Shown here: positions 1 through 11,085 of the stretch, one piece after another | Numbering within the stretch: position 1 is the stretch's first letter | Layout: every line of letters starts with the position of its first letter | Assembly: GCA_946807835.1 (NCBI GenBank) | Contig: OX327696.1 | Span: 74,501-138,500, forward strand | Length of the DNA stretch: 64,000 nt | Source of the DNA: Ailanthus altissimus | Taxonomy: Eukaryota; Streptophyta; Magnoliopsida; Sapindales; Simaroubaceae | Direction: 5' to 3' | Position numbers and translations under genes: made by a program | The notes under the pieces: model-generated | What the model saw: the letters and a program-made list of their open reading frames with translations, nothing else | Database searches by the model: none | Told to the model about the DNA's origin: nothing

Positions 1-410
1 ATGCTACTCTAGTGGGCTATCATGCTTAAAATATGAGCTTAGCTAAGACATTTAATTGTTATACAGTAACTTCAGCTTATTTTATACCTAAAATTATTTG
101 TTGGATCAGATTGAATTCATCGAATTAGACCAATAATCTATCTGAATTGTCGTTAAACAAATAGCTAATTTTAGTCCAATTCAATCCACCGAAATGTAAA
201 ATTAATCCATCGAAAAAACTATAAATTTAATTCAAGTTAATTTGATCCAAAATTACAACAAAAAATATCGATTTCATTCAAAATTATCCAATGAACTGAA
301 TTATTTTAACCAAAAAGAAGTTAAGCCCATTTAGTACATGACATATTAAAAAAGAAAATATGGAAAAATAAAAAAGAAAGACATCATGACCTATGTTTTG
401 TCATTCGGAA
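1..410. other. AT-rich 3' flank of PLA2 copy 1
   Basis: No gene is seen. The stretch from about 100 to 310 is purine/pyrimidine-skewed, low-complexity DNA with repeated 'gaattnaatc'-like words. This resembles the inside of degenerate MITEs elsewhere in the window, but no termini can be defined. Confidence 0.5.
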
Positions 411-1956
411 TCATGGTTGATGAAGAAGTTTCCCACCAAGCAAAGCAGTGTCCATGGCAACAGAGATAACTTGAGCAACATCACCAGCTTTGCATTTGCT
501 TCCCTTGAAGGTGAAGGCAGGGCCTCCTCTTCTCTTGAAATTTTCAATGCAATTCAGCAATTTTTTGCTGCAGTCTGGACTCAAATAGTCACCTGCACAC
601 ACCACCCACCCATCCATCACTTATAATTATAATATTAACAACATTCACTTATTTATTTCCAATACACAGCCATATCTCTCTTTCTCATATAAGTTATATA
701 TTATCCATCCATAAGACAAAGTCAGAAATTTTATTTAGGGTTAGTAAAATAACAAATGCAAATTTAAAATGTTATGTAATAGGAATTGACTTAGTGTTAT
801 AGAAGTAGTTTGAGTGATTTCAGATTTCAAAAGGGGCAATGCATATAGATATAAGAGGAGAGGATACTTTGGTTTGAATTTTGAGATCCACAAAAAATTA
901 TCAGGCAAATTTGTATATATATATATTACTGATCAAACGAATAAAGTCACTCACCAGAAGATATGCGTTTATAAAAGAAACTTAACGTTTAATTTTAGTT
1001 AAAAACTAATTTTCAAGTAATTAAATTAAATATTAACTTTTTATAGAATCGTACTTTATATTATATAATAAGCAACTTCGTCCACCTAATTAAAATTCTA
1101 TAATATATAATACATAAATGTATGTGTATGTATGAAGGATAATAATATATTAATTAAACTTACTATTGGTGGCCTGAATGCAGGCATCATGGTGCATACA
1201 ACAAGCGTCAAGGCCATCGCAGGGTTCTTCTCCTGAACATCCAGTGTATGAAAATCCGCAATACTTACCATATCTCAGAAGTGGAGCCACTACCAAATTC
1301 ACAAAAATTAACCCACATTCATAATTAATGTTAATAGATTTTCAGTTAAATACAAAGCTGATATTGATGTATATACAATGTCCTGATTCAAGTGTTTATT
1401 ACGCCTGCACATTTTTTAAATACAAATAAAACTTAGCTAATACTGTCTATCTCGAACATTTAAAATATGTGCAGACATGAGAATGATTATATATATAGAA
1501 AGAGACCAATATATAATGTTGTGAGAGTGATATTATTTATGTTATAGTGAGCGATACTGTTGTGTAACATTATTTGGTTAATCTACGATGTATTACAGAA
1601 TCAGGTTGCGAGTTTCATTGCTCATTTGTTTAATGGACGGTATTGCTCACCAGATCAAAACTGTATATACAATATACATGATATATATTAGTACCTGAAC
1701 AGAATTCGGATTCACATTTTCTACTGCACTCTTTCCTCTGCAAAATGTGCGAAGCACATGCAAATAAATATATAGTTAATTTTGGTGAACAAAGAAACAA
1801 ATATTAACTGGATGAGAAAAAGAAAATTAAAGAACGAACCACAGAGATGGCAGAATTTTGTATTTGAAAGCCAATGTTGAGGGCATGGACAGAAATAGAA
1901 GAAGTAAAAAAGCTGAGAAGAATCAAGCAGAAAGAGAAGGAAAGAACTAACTTCAT
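411..1956 (-). CDS. Secretory phospholipase A2, copy 1 (four exons)
   Basis: Low-molecular-weight secretory PLA2, which hydrolyses the sn-2 acyl bond of phospholipids with Ca2+. Exons on the minus strand are 1956-1840, 1737-1695, 1289-1164 and 592-411, giving 155 residues. The start is the first ATG, and residues 1 to about 25 form a hydrophobic signal peptide. The mature part has 12 cysteines, as expected for plant sPLA2. The Ca2+-binding loop YGKYCG is at about 60-65 and the active-site CCMHHDAC at about 83-90, with the His-Asp pair at 87-88. The C-terminus has no KDEL-like signal, so an alpha-type secreted or Golgi enzyme is more likely than a beta-type ER enzyme. All introns are GT-AG and exons 2 and 3 match copy 3 in length exactly (43 and 126 nt). 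Nothing looks broken. Two further PLA2 loci lie at 33.1 and 51.6 kb. Confidence 0.93.
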
Positions 1957-3369
1957 TGTTAACCCAAAAAGTATAAATTCATTAACACTTATTTGTTATT
2001 TATAAATAAAAGGAGAGAAGAAATGAGACGTGCGTTTGTGTAATGTAAAGCAATAATGGTGTTAGTGTATAGTGGTTGGAAATTAATATAATGGGAATTT
2101 TGACAAACACGATTAATTATTGACATGTCATTATTAATCAAGCAAAGCCATTGACATAATTACATAATTAAATTTGTAAGTAAGATAAATTAAACTAATA
2201 TATATATATATATATATATATATAGTATGAACGAGAGAAAGAGGTGTCCCATTACTATTTCTCTTCAAATGTGGAAGTGCCAGCTAACCCTAAACTTAGA
2301 ATCCAAACACACAAACACAAACGCTAGGGTAGGGGAATAATCTTTATCATTATTTCATTAAAGAGAATTGATAATTTATATTTCTTTAAAGAGAATTGAT
2401 AATTTAGTTGTTAAATTTTATATTTTTAATTTTTTTCAAATATCTAATTACAAATTAGTGTGTCAAGGCGTGCTAAAATATTGTCTTTAAAATTATTTTT
2501 ACCCTCCACAACAATAATAATAATAATAAAAGTGCAAATGAATTTGAGTAGTAGTATAATTTTTAAAATTTAATGGCAATTAGAAAATATAAAGGTACAC
2601 ACTAAATGTAATTTCTTTAAATGACAAGTAATAATTTTGATAATAATTAATAATTAGAGAGAGTTTAATTCAAAAGAGAGGAAGAGTTGTTAATCTTTTC
2701 AAATGAGATGTACATGCAGTATTTGTAGAGATAAGATGTTTCTTTAGAGAGACATAACATCTCTTTAAAATGCCACACTCATTGGAAGATATAAATAACT
2801 CTTTCAATGATTACATCCTCAGCTCTCAGCATCGCAGGCGCTCCATAATTGGCGTCGCGGTGCTCAAAAGAAGATTTAAAAACCTCGATTGAGCACTGTG
2901 GCACTCTGTGTCAACTCTGGACGCTGCAACACTTAGCAACCAGTGCCGTAACACCTTAACCTCTGCCTCGGTGCTATGGCGCAGTGCCCATTTTCTCTTC
3001 TTCCTACTTTTATTTTTCTCAATTCTTTTTTGTACTCTCTAACTTTGATATACATTAGTTTATTTGAAATAATCTTGTAATTACTAACATCCTAGCTTAT
3101 TGAAACATTGAAAAGATCTCCATAGTTTCAAAAAACACTCTTAAATATCTATGTCCATTTGTGTTTGTCATTTTTTTTTAAAGATTTTGGTTAAGGAGAG
3201 AAATCTCTCCCATTAACAATCCAATCCCTTACCCTTATTTTATTACTCGAATTAGGGTGGTTGTGAGTGCAATACACCTTAGCAACTAATCGAGTCACGC
3301 CTTGAAAGCCCATTTGTGTTTGTCATTTATTTTAATAAAATTTTTATTAAAAAGTGTGTAATTATTATT
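1957..3369. other. Spacer between PLA2 copy 1 and the copia element
   Basis: This holds the upstream region of PLA2 copy 1, a TA microsatellite, and a 25-bp near-perfect tandem duplication at about 2359-2406 ('aaagagaattgataattta' twice). A GC-rich island at about 2820-3000 contains 'gtcgcggtgctcaaaag'. That island resembles the GC-rich core of the LTR at 54775-55556 ('gatcgcggtgcccaaaag') and may be an LTR fragment. No coding potential is seen. Confidence 0.5.
2196..2224. repeat. (TA)n microsatellite
   Basis: About 14 TA units, roughly 240 bp upstream of the PLA2 copy 1 start codon. Confidence 0.95.
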
Positions 3370-3374
3370 ATGCC

Positions 3375-3580
3375 TATCAAGGAATAATTCTAGAATTATT
3401 CTAGAATAATTTTGAAATAATTCTTTTATACTCTCCTACCATATATATTTGTTATTAATGTAAAATATTATTTTCTTGTGTATATTATTTTTCTATTTTG
3501 TAATAAGGTTACAATCTATATAAAGGCTCTATTGTATAGTTTATATTCACAGTGAATATATTCTCTTTATATTTCTCACA
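3375..3580 (+). repeat. 5' LTR of the copia element
   Basis: 206 bp beginning 'tatcaaggaataattc' and ending 'tttctcaca'. It contains a TATA-like 'ctatataaagg' at about 3516. It aligns end to end with 7663-7874 with many transitions. Confidence 0.88.
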
Positions 3581-3744
3581 TGGTATTAGAGTTTTAATTT
3601 TTTCATGTCATTTTGTTTAGTTGGAGATTTGCTGAATTTTTTTTTTAAAACCCGACGGAATCCACTAGAGTTTTTTGAAAAGTTGCTGGTACTCCAAAAT
3701 CTTGCCGTCTTAGCCACCACCCATCTCAGATTATTCAGAATCCT

Positions 3745-4030
3745 CTGACCGTTTCAATGCCGTCAACGACGCTCCAATCCGAGGTCAAAAATCGCCGGAC
3801 GCACCGCCAGAACACCATTGTTGCCTCCCACTTTCACTTCAGATCCCGGCTATTCTACGGCAACGTGACTAACACCACTCACACCAAAAGAATTCCTAGT
3901 CACCGATCGTTCAACGCCGCCGACGACACGCCAATCCGAGGTCAAAAATCGTCGAACGCGCTACTGGAACACCACTGTCGCTGGCCACTGTCACTTTAGA
4001 TCTCGGCCATTCTACGACGACGTGAAGTTC
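3745..4030 (+). repeat. Two direct copies of a ~130-bp GC-rich unit in the element leader
   Basis: The words 'ccaatccgaggtcaaaaatc' and then 'ttctacg.caacgtga' recur in the same order about 150 bp apart (about 3770-3870 and 3930-4025). An open frame spans both copies, but it has no gag signature and is probably untranslated leader. Confidence 0.75.
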
Positions 4031-4045
4031 ACTGTTTTCTATTAA

Positions 4046-4311
4046 GGGTCTGTTTGTAATTTTTTAATATTTCAAGGTCAAAGTGTAATTTTCTATTCCT
4101 TTAAGGCATTTTTTGAAATTTTTAATAGTTTCAGAGTTATTTTGTAATTATAATAATTTTAAAGGGTTATTTTATAATTTTTGAATAGTTCAGGGGCTAT
4201 TTTACAATTATATTATTTTTTAAGGGTTAATTTATAATTATTCAAATTTAAGGGGTCAATTTATAATTATTAAAAGTTTAGAGGTCAACTTATAATTAAT
4301 ATAAGTTTTAG
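4046..4311 (+). repeat. Minisatellite of nine 29-30-bp units inside the copia element
   Basis: Nine successive units each begin with a 'ggggtc/ggggtt'-like purine start, followed by 'aatttataattatt' and a 'tttaag/tttcag' end. Every unit is 29 or 30 bp. Later units are closest to each other ('gggttaatttataattatt', 'gggtcaatttataattatt'). It lies where the gag gene should be. Confidence 0.85.
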
Positions 4312-4319
4312 GGACTAAG

Positions 4320-7300
4320 TTGTCATTAATAAAGAAAAAAGTTTTGGAATTTATGGATAAGTGTGGTACTTCTCAGTATTATTCTGCTAGTTCTGCTCTA
4401 CCTAAGCCATGCCACATACCTGGACCAGTTCAAAGTGCTATTTTTATAGGACTTGCTGTTACTCTCGCACAGGATAGTGTGAATCGTTCCCCTAATAACC
4501 TTGAATCCTTACTCTGTCTACTCTTTTTTAATTCTGGTAAATCCTTAATTTCTACTTCTTCTAATTTTTCAAGTAATTCTTCTTGATATTTTGACTCTGC
4601 ATATTGTAATCACATGACTTCTGATTCTACAATTTTCTCCTCTAAAACTCTTAATTCCTATTTACCACCTATTCAAACTGCTAATGGTTCTTTCATAGAA
4701 GTTAACCATGTTGGTCAAGTGTCTTGTTATAATCTCTCTGTATCTGACACTTTTTTTTTTTATTTTTAACCTTACATTCAATCTTTTGTCTGTTGGTCAA
4801 TTATGCGAACTTGATCTTAATATTTTGTTTACTACTTCTAATTATTGTGTGCAAGATCCAAAGACCGGTCGGATGCTTGGGATAGGCCACAAGGTTAGAC
4901 ATCTGTATAAACTTATTTCTTTAGATCTATCTTTTCTATATCTTTCGTCTGCAACATTTACCTCTTTAATACCTTCATTATATCTTTAGCACTCTCGTTT
5001 GGGTCATGCATCAATCAATCGCATCCGATCTCTAGTATCCAGTGGTCATTTAGGTATTGTTTCTGATAATAAAGATGATTGTCTTACATGTCCTTTAGCT
5101 AAACAACTAGCCTTACATTTTGATAATAGTACTACTGTCTTCCATGCTCCATTTGATCTTGTACATTCTGATATATGGGGTCCTTCTCCAAATCCCACAA
5201 TGGGAGGATTTAAATATTTTGTGAACTTCGTTAATGACTATTCTCGGTATACTTGGTTGTTCCTTATGAAACAGCAATCGAAATTTACTAAAAAATTTCG
5301 AGATTTTGCTCAAATGGTTAAAACTCAGTTCTCATGTCCTATTAAAGTTTTCCGCACTGATAATGATATGGAGTATGGAGATTCTGATTTTCTAAATCTT
5401 TTACAGAAACACAGCATTATATGTCAAAGGTCTTGTCCTGGTACATCTCAGCAAAATGGGAGAGTTAAACGTAAACATAAACACATTTTAAATACTACTC
5501 GTGCTCTTCTTATCTCTTCCTCTTGTCCTGAACGTCAAAGGTCTTGTCTTGTCTTTACCATTAACCGTATTTCTTCTCTTGTTATAAAGAACAAGTCACC
5601 TTATGAGCGTTTTTATGGAACTCTACCTAATTACAAACTCCTCAAAGTATTTGGTTGTGTTTGTTTTGTCCTACTTAAAAAATATGAGCACACTAAACTC
5701 GAGCCACGTACTCGATTATGTTGCTTCTTGGGATATGGGATAGAACATAAAGGTTATAGGTGCCGAGATTCTATATCTAATCGTCTTCATATTTCTTGTC
5801 ATGTAGTCTTTCTCGAGCATACGATGTTTTCCTCTTTATCTAACTTAAAATCTGTGTCTCCTTCTATGTCACAATTTTTTACAGATAATTCTGTTGATCT
5901 TTTTCTCAATACTTTACCTATAGACATTTCTTCTGAGTTTCATACAGGTGAATCTATGAAAACGACGCCTGCTTCTGAGTCTCCTACCTCGTTTGAAGGA
6001 TCTGCTCTCAACATCCCTAAGGCCTCCTCTACACCCTTTCCTCGTCGTTCATCTCGAGTAAGAGAACTTCTTATTAAACTTTGTGATTATCACTGTTTCT
6101 CTACTACCCTTTCTTTATATGAGTCTCAATCATATTCCGAGGCTAGTTTTAATCTTATTTGGCAGCAAACAATGATAGAAGAATTGCAAACTCTTGAGAA
6201 GTCGCATACTTGAGATTTTGTTACTCTCCTATCTAATAAAACTGTCATTGGATGCAAATGGGTGTACAAGATTAAGACTAAATCTGATGGATCTATTGAG
6301 CATTATAAAGCCCGCCTTGTTGCCAAAGGTTTTACTGAAGAATATGGAATTGATTATGAAGAAACTTTTGCCCCAGTTGCTATACTTACTTCTGTTCGAA
6401 GTTTATTAGCTGTTGCTGCAGTTCGTGGTTGGACATTTTTTCATATGGATGTCAAAAATGCTTTCCTCAATGGTGATCTCACTGAAGAAGTGTATATGAA
6501 GCCTCCTTCTGGTTATCCACATCCTCTAGGCAAAGTCTGTAAACTTCATCATGCTCTGTATGGTCTTAAACAAGCTCCTCGTGTATGGTTTGCAAAGTTT
6601 AGTGGGACTATTCTTTAGCATAGTTTTCAGTTTAGTCCCTATGACTCGGCTCTTTTTGTCGGTAAGACAGCACAAGATTGTGTTCTCCTTCTTATCTATA
6701 TTAATGATATGATTATCACGGGTGATAATCTTCTTGGTATTTTCACTCTCAAGAACTTTCTTCAGCAACACTTTGAAATGAAAGATCTTGACAACCTTAG
6801 TTATTTTCTTGGTCTTGAAGTACTATCAAACTCTACTAGGTATTATCTTTCGCAAGCTAAATATGCATCCGATCTACTTGTTAAAGCTGGGTTGACAGAC
6901 AGTAAGACTGTCTCCACTCCTCTAAAGCCTAATGCCAAACTCCTATCCTCTGATAGTACTATTCTCAGTGATGCTACCATCTATCGTCAATTGGTTGGTA
7001 GTTTGGTTTACCTTACAATTACTCGCCCAGACATTGCTTATGCTGTTCATGTTGTCAGTCAGTTTATGACTGCTTCTCATACCTCTCATTATGCAGTAGT
7101 TCTTCATATCCTACGTTATCTCAAATGTACACTTTTTCACGGTCTCTATTTTTCGGTTCACTCTCCTCTTGTGTTATAAGCTTATGCTGATGCGGATTGG
7201 GCGGGTGATCCAACGGATCGACGATTAACTACTGAATTTTGTCTTTTCTTAGGTGATTCTATTCTTTTATGGAAAAGTAAGAAACAGACAGCCACTGCTT

Positions 7301-7620
7301 GCTCGAGTACTAAAGCTGAATACCGTGCTTTTGCATATACTACCTAAGTAATTATCTGGCTCTGCTAGCTTCTTAAAGATATGAGTATTTCTCACACTGG
7401 AGCTACACCTCTTTATTATGACAATTAATGTGCTATTCAAATTGTCCACAATTATGTGTTTCATGAGCGGACTAAATATATTAAAACATATTGTCATTTT
7501 GTTCGATAACATGTTTCTCAAGATATTATCATACTCCACTCCATCTTATCTGAGGAGCAACTTGCTGATATCTTTATCAAATTTCTACTTCTGCTCTGTT
7601 TTCATGCTCTAGTCTCTAAA
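4320..7620 (+). pseudogene. Copia pol polyprotein remnant
   Basis: Recognisable pieces in order: a protease fragment at about 4585-4740 (FDSAYCNHMT, with the catalytic DSG read as DSA); a gag-pre-integrase segment with HSRLGHAS at about 4990; an integrase core at about 5090-5510 (HSDIWGP, RTDND); reverse transcriptase at about 6240-7180 ([17 protein letters not shown] in place of YVDDM); and RNase H at about 7180-7620 (YADADWAGDP, SSTKAEYRA). It is dead by several routes. The Trp before FDS is TGA, the Trp before HSRLGH is TAG, a T-run near 4750 shifts the frame, and stops occur at about 6211, 6618, 7177 and repeatedly in RNase H. The third integrase acidic residue is Lys, and the first Asp of the RT YVDD box is Asn. 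Confidence 0.92.
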
Positions 7621-7662
7621 TTCAAATTTATTTCTACTGCGCTATCTTGAATTTGAAAGGGG

Positions 7663-7874
7663 TATTAAAGAATAATTCTAAAATTATTCTAGAATGATTT
7701 CGAAATAATTCCTTTATAATTTCTTACTATATATACATATTATTAATGTAAATTATTATTTTATTATATATATTATTTTTTTATTTTATAATAAAGTTAT
7801 AATTTATTTATATAAAGACTCTATTATATAATTTATATTTATAATAAAATATACTTTCTTTATTTTTTTTCATA
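7663..7874 (+). repeat. 3' LTR of the copia element
   Basis: 212 bp beginning 'tattaaagaataattc' and ending 'tttttcata', directly followed by the 'atgcc' target duplication. More AT-rich than the 5' LTR. Confidence 0.88.
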
Positions 7875-7879
7875 ATGCC

Positions 7880-8653
7880 CTAATTGAAATTATGTAATGA
7901 CCATTATACTAGAATCTTAACCACAAACGGGGACAAAAAAATCTAATATAAACATCCCTTCTAAATTCAAACTTGCATTAACATACTAAAAGGCTCTACC
8001 TCTCTACCAAAGCCATTTTTTTGAAAGTGAAACATAAAAATCCACCAAAGCCACTCCATTGTCACGACCGAGACAGGATTTAGCTCTGGTGATGATGAAA
8101 TCAACTATCCAAAATGTATAATCAGCAATTCGAGATGATGAGACAAAAATACAATCAGAGAATCCAAAGCAGTTAGCAACCATTATTGTGATGATAACAA
8201 CATCAAAACAAGAAAAAAAAAAGGGTTTTTGTGGCTTTTAAGGGTTTGATACTTTTACTAATAATGTGATAATGTGGTGTGTAGTTAACTATCAATTTCT
8301 CTCTCTCTTTCTTTTTTTTTTTTTTTGGTTCATTTGTTAAATATTTTTGTTTTTTAAAAAATTTAATAAAAATATCGTTTGGATTTGATAATTTAGTATA
8401 TGCTCGGGTCCAACATGGGATTTGACAAAATCCAATAGAATGAATGATGGGCCAAAAGCTCAGGCCCGCGTGTAGAACAGAGATATATCATTAACCGAGA
8501 CAGGACACATTTTTAGTTCAGTTGTCTGTCTCAAAACCATAAAAAGGACCCCAAAAAAAATGGAAGATTCCCAGTTGCATTTGTTTATTGCATAACAGCA
8601 GCAATAATAAAGAAGAAATAAAGAAAGCAAAGGCAGAGGCAGAGGCGAAGGCG
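7880..8653. other. Upstream region of cupin copy 1
   Basis: No gene is seen. The last 70 bases before the cupin start are a purine-rich 'aaagaagaaataaagaaagc' leader that could be the 5' UTR. No clear TATA box was identified. Confidence 0.45.
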
Positions 8654-11085
8654 ATGGCGAAATTTGTCATAAATCACACTTTAGCACTCTCTCTATTACT
8701 GGTGTTGCTGGTCTCTACACTTGTACCCTTCATTATTAACACACCCAAGTCCAAGCCAATCCCACCAAGACAATCAAAAGATCATCAACAAACTTTAATG
8801 GCTGCCAAACTTGCTGAACTTGGTGTGAAGATTGAAAAGAACCCTCCTGAGTCCAAGCTTGCTGAACTTGGCGTTACCTCATGGCCCAAGTATGTGATCT
8901 TTGTTCTCTATGGTTTTGTGGAAAGATTAGGGGTGGTGACATTTTTTAGCTTTTGCATGTTAAATAAATGTTAAAGGAGCAATTTTGATTTTTTTTATAT
9001 AAATGTAGATTTTCTGCCAAAATAAATGGTTGATTTTAACAGAATGAACTTTCAGTTACTTGTATTTATTAGGTTTTATAAAAAGATTGTTGCTTTTTTC
9101 TTTTGGTTCCCTGCTTTGACATAAAACTCACGGTGGAAAATCGGAGAATGTATGTGTTGCTGTGAATGATGAAATTTTTAGCTTCCTTTTCACCATCTAG
9201 TTAGTCATTGGTGCTGAAAGCCAGTTTCTGTTGGTGGGTTTTTCTGCATTTTCAGAAGCATCGATGTGGAGTTTGATATTGTTCGCCACTAAGTTGGCTG
9301 TTAAAATGTCAAACTGGCCGCTTTTGAGTTGGGAAGACCATAACATTCTATTTTCCATTGTTTAATTTCCTATTACCGAGAACATTCAATTTTCTCTTGG
9401 AGTTGGAAAAAATCCTGAAAAAATCAAAACATGTTTGTATTTCTCTGAAAGAAATTCTGTTTTGTAAAATTGATTTAGGGTCTGTTTGGTATACAGTGTT
9501 TCTGCTTAACTTTGGAAGCACAAATTTTTCTTTTTTTTATTTTGAAGAAAGTAGCACAAAAGTTAAAAGTGTTTGGTAAATACTACTACTCCATAATTAG
9601 GTGTTTACCAAACACCCACCTTCTTCCACTTAATAGCAACTATTAATTTGAAACCTCTATAACAAATGGACTTTTGATCTTTTTCAAACAAATTGCATGC
9701 TTAATATGATTCATCGCCTTTCAATTCAATGACTTCACCTTCATTCACGAAGTCCAGTTTCAAAGTATGCAGCCATCATATTAACTCAGAAGTTCTAGTG
9801 TTGGTAGGTTGAACAGTTAGTCAATAATTTTGAGTAGCGTTTGATGGAATTGGTTGATTCTGTAGAAGAAGAATACTATAACTTATTATGATGTTGGCAC
9901 TTGGACTCGGCTATGCCTATCCATATTTTTTTCTAGTAAAAGAGTTTGATTATTGTCTTTCCTCAAGAAGAAGGAAAGTTGAATTAACCTGCATGTAGCT
10001 GCTTTAGTGATAGAAGTATGAATAAGCTACTAGAATTTGAAGATAGTCATGGTCTGATCTCAGGTTTAATCCACAAGTGGAGTCAGTAGTGCAACTCTGT
10101 ATAGCATAACGTACTCCCTACTTTTAATATTTAGCAAATAAAATAACCTTGCTGTTGTACTCCCAAATTTAAGCAAGAGCACAACAGTACCAAGCAGACC
10201 CTTAGTAATGTTTGGTTGGCGGGCCTGCTCATTCTTTTGCATGAGTTCCGCAACAATTTTGGCATCTACCTTGGGTACAACAAATAGGCATGAGTTTACA
10301 TGACTTAATTAGTTTTTTCTTTCACTAAATAAAACCCGAAGAAAGCATAAAATATTTGAAATCTTGCAAGCATAGTGATAATGGGGCTTATGTTTCTTCA
10401 AAATGTAATTTAACTTCAGTTCTAACTTTCAAGTAGGATTTAATTTAGAATTAAATTCTTAACTTATTCCTAAACCAATTATCCTTATTTTCTGTTCTGT
10501 TTTTATTAGCGTGTTTTTTTCACCAATTCTTTCACAAGTGATGCGAAACCAACTTGATCTGTCACTCATAGTTGAATGACGATCAAACTGCATGATAAAT
10601 TTTAGTAACATTGTTTGGAACCATAAGATCTACACTTTTATGAGATTTCACATAATAAGTAAATCATAGCCTAAATTGCATGTGCCAATGCCCCACCATT
10701 GTTGTTACTTGCTGCAGATGTAGCACCAGTACTTAGTGACATCAGCATTTAGTGAAAGTCTATTCTTGTTTGCTCACATTTGTTTATATGAGTGAATCAC
10801 AGTAGTGTAAATCACATGCTAGACCATAGACTGGTATTAATGGGAAAAAAAAATTACTTTGATATGTTGAATAATAGGTGGGGATGCCCTCCAAGCAAAT
10901 TTCCATGGACATTCAAAGCCACAGAGACAATGTATCTGCTAGAGGGGAAAGTAATGGTTTCTGTTGATGGCTACGAGGGATCATTCGAAATTGGCACCCG
11001 TGATTTGGTTGTTTTTCCCAAAGGAATGAAGATTACTTGGGATGTCATTGAAGCGGTGAACAAGCACTATAGCTTGGAAGAGTAA
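8654..11085 (+). CDS. Small cupin-fold protein with N-terminal hydrophobic segment, copy 1
   Basis: Exons 8654-8889 and 10878-11085 encode 147 residues; the 1,988-bp intron is GT-AG and phase 2. The second exon is the cupin (DUF861/RmlC-like) domain: WGCPPSKFPW, ETMYLLEGKV, GDLVVFPKGM-like 'RDLVVFPKGM', ending W-D-V and KHYSLEE. Such single-cupin plant proteins are not assigned a reaction. The frame stays open upstream but has no earlier ATG, so ATG 8654 (GCGATGGCG context) is chosen. It gives a hydrophobic stretch at about 10-35 that may be a signal anchor. An internal ATG at 8801 would give the shorter cytosolic form that fits the family core. Residues about 52-76 hold a repeated 'KLAELGV' phrase. 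Its paralogue at 36.3-37.7 kb has a plastid-type N-terminus instead, so the two probably differ in location. Confidence 0.85.
9478..10201. mobile_element. PIF/Harbinger-like MITE in the cupin copy 1 intron
   Basis: 724 bp with inverted ends. The left end reads 'gggtctgtttggtat' and the right end, reverse-complemented, reads 'gggtctgcttggtac'; similarity extends for about 45 bp ('tctgcttaactttggaag' against 'ctcttgcttaaatttggg'). It is flanked on both sides by TTA. A 3-bp TTA duplication plus GGGTCTGTTTGG termini is the Tourist/Harbinger pattern. No transposase frame is present, so it is non-autonomous. Confidence 0.85.

Larger units (their letters stand above)
3370..7879 (+). mobile_element. 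Degenerate Ty1/copia LTR retrotransposon
   Basis: A full-length but dead element. LTRs lie at 3375-3580 and 7663-7874, flanked by the 5-bp target duplication 'atgcc' (3370-3374 and 7875-7879). A primer-binding site 'tggtattagag' (initiator tRNA-Met type) starts at 3581. A purine tract 'gaaagggg' directly precedes the 3' LTR. Order is protease, integrase, reverse transcriptase, RNase H, so copia. No gag domain is recognisable; the 0.7 kb where it belongs holds direct and tandem repeats instead. LTR differences are mainly C-to-T and G-to-A, and LTR termini read TA..CA and TA..TA rather than TG..CA. That pattern fits decay of methylated DNA. Confidence 0.92.

Noticed and set aside
8588..8653. 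Extension of cupin copy 1 upstream of 8654
   Set aside because: The frame is open but begins at a TTG, not an ATG, in purine-rich leader sequence.
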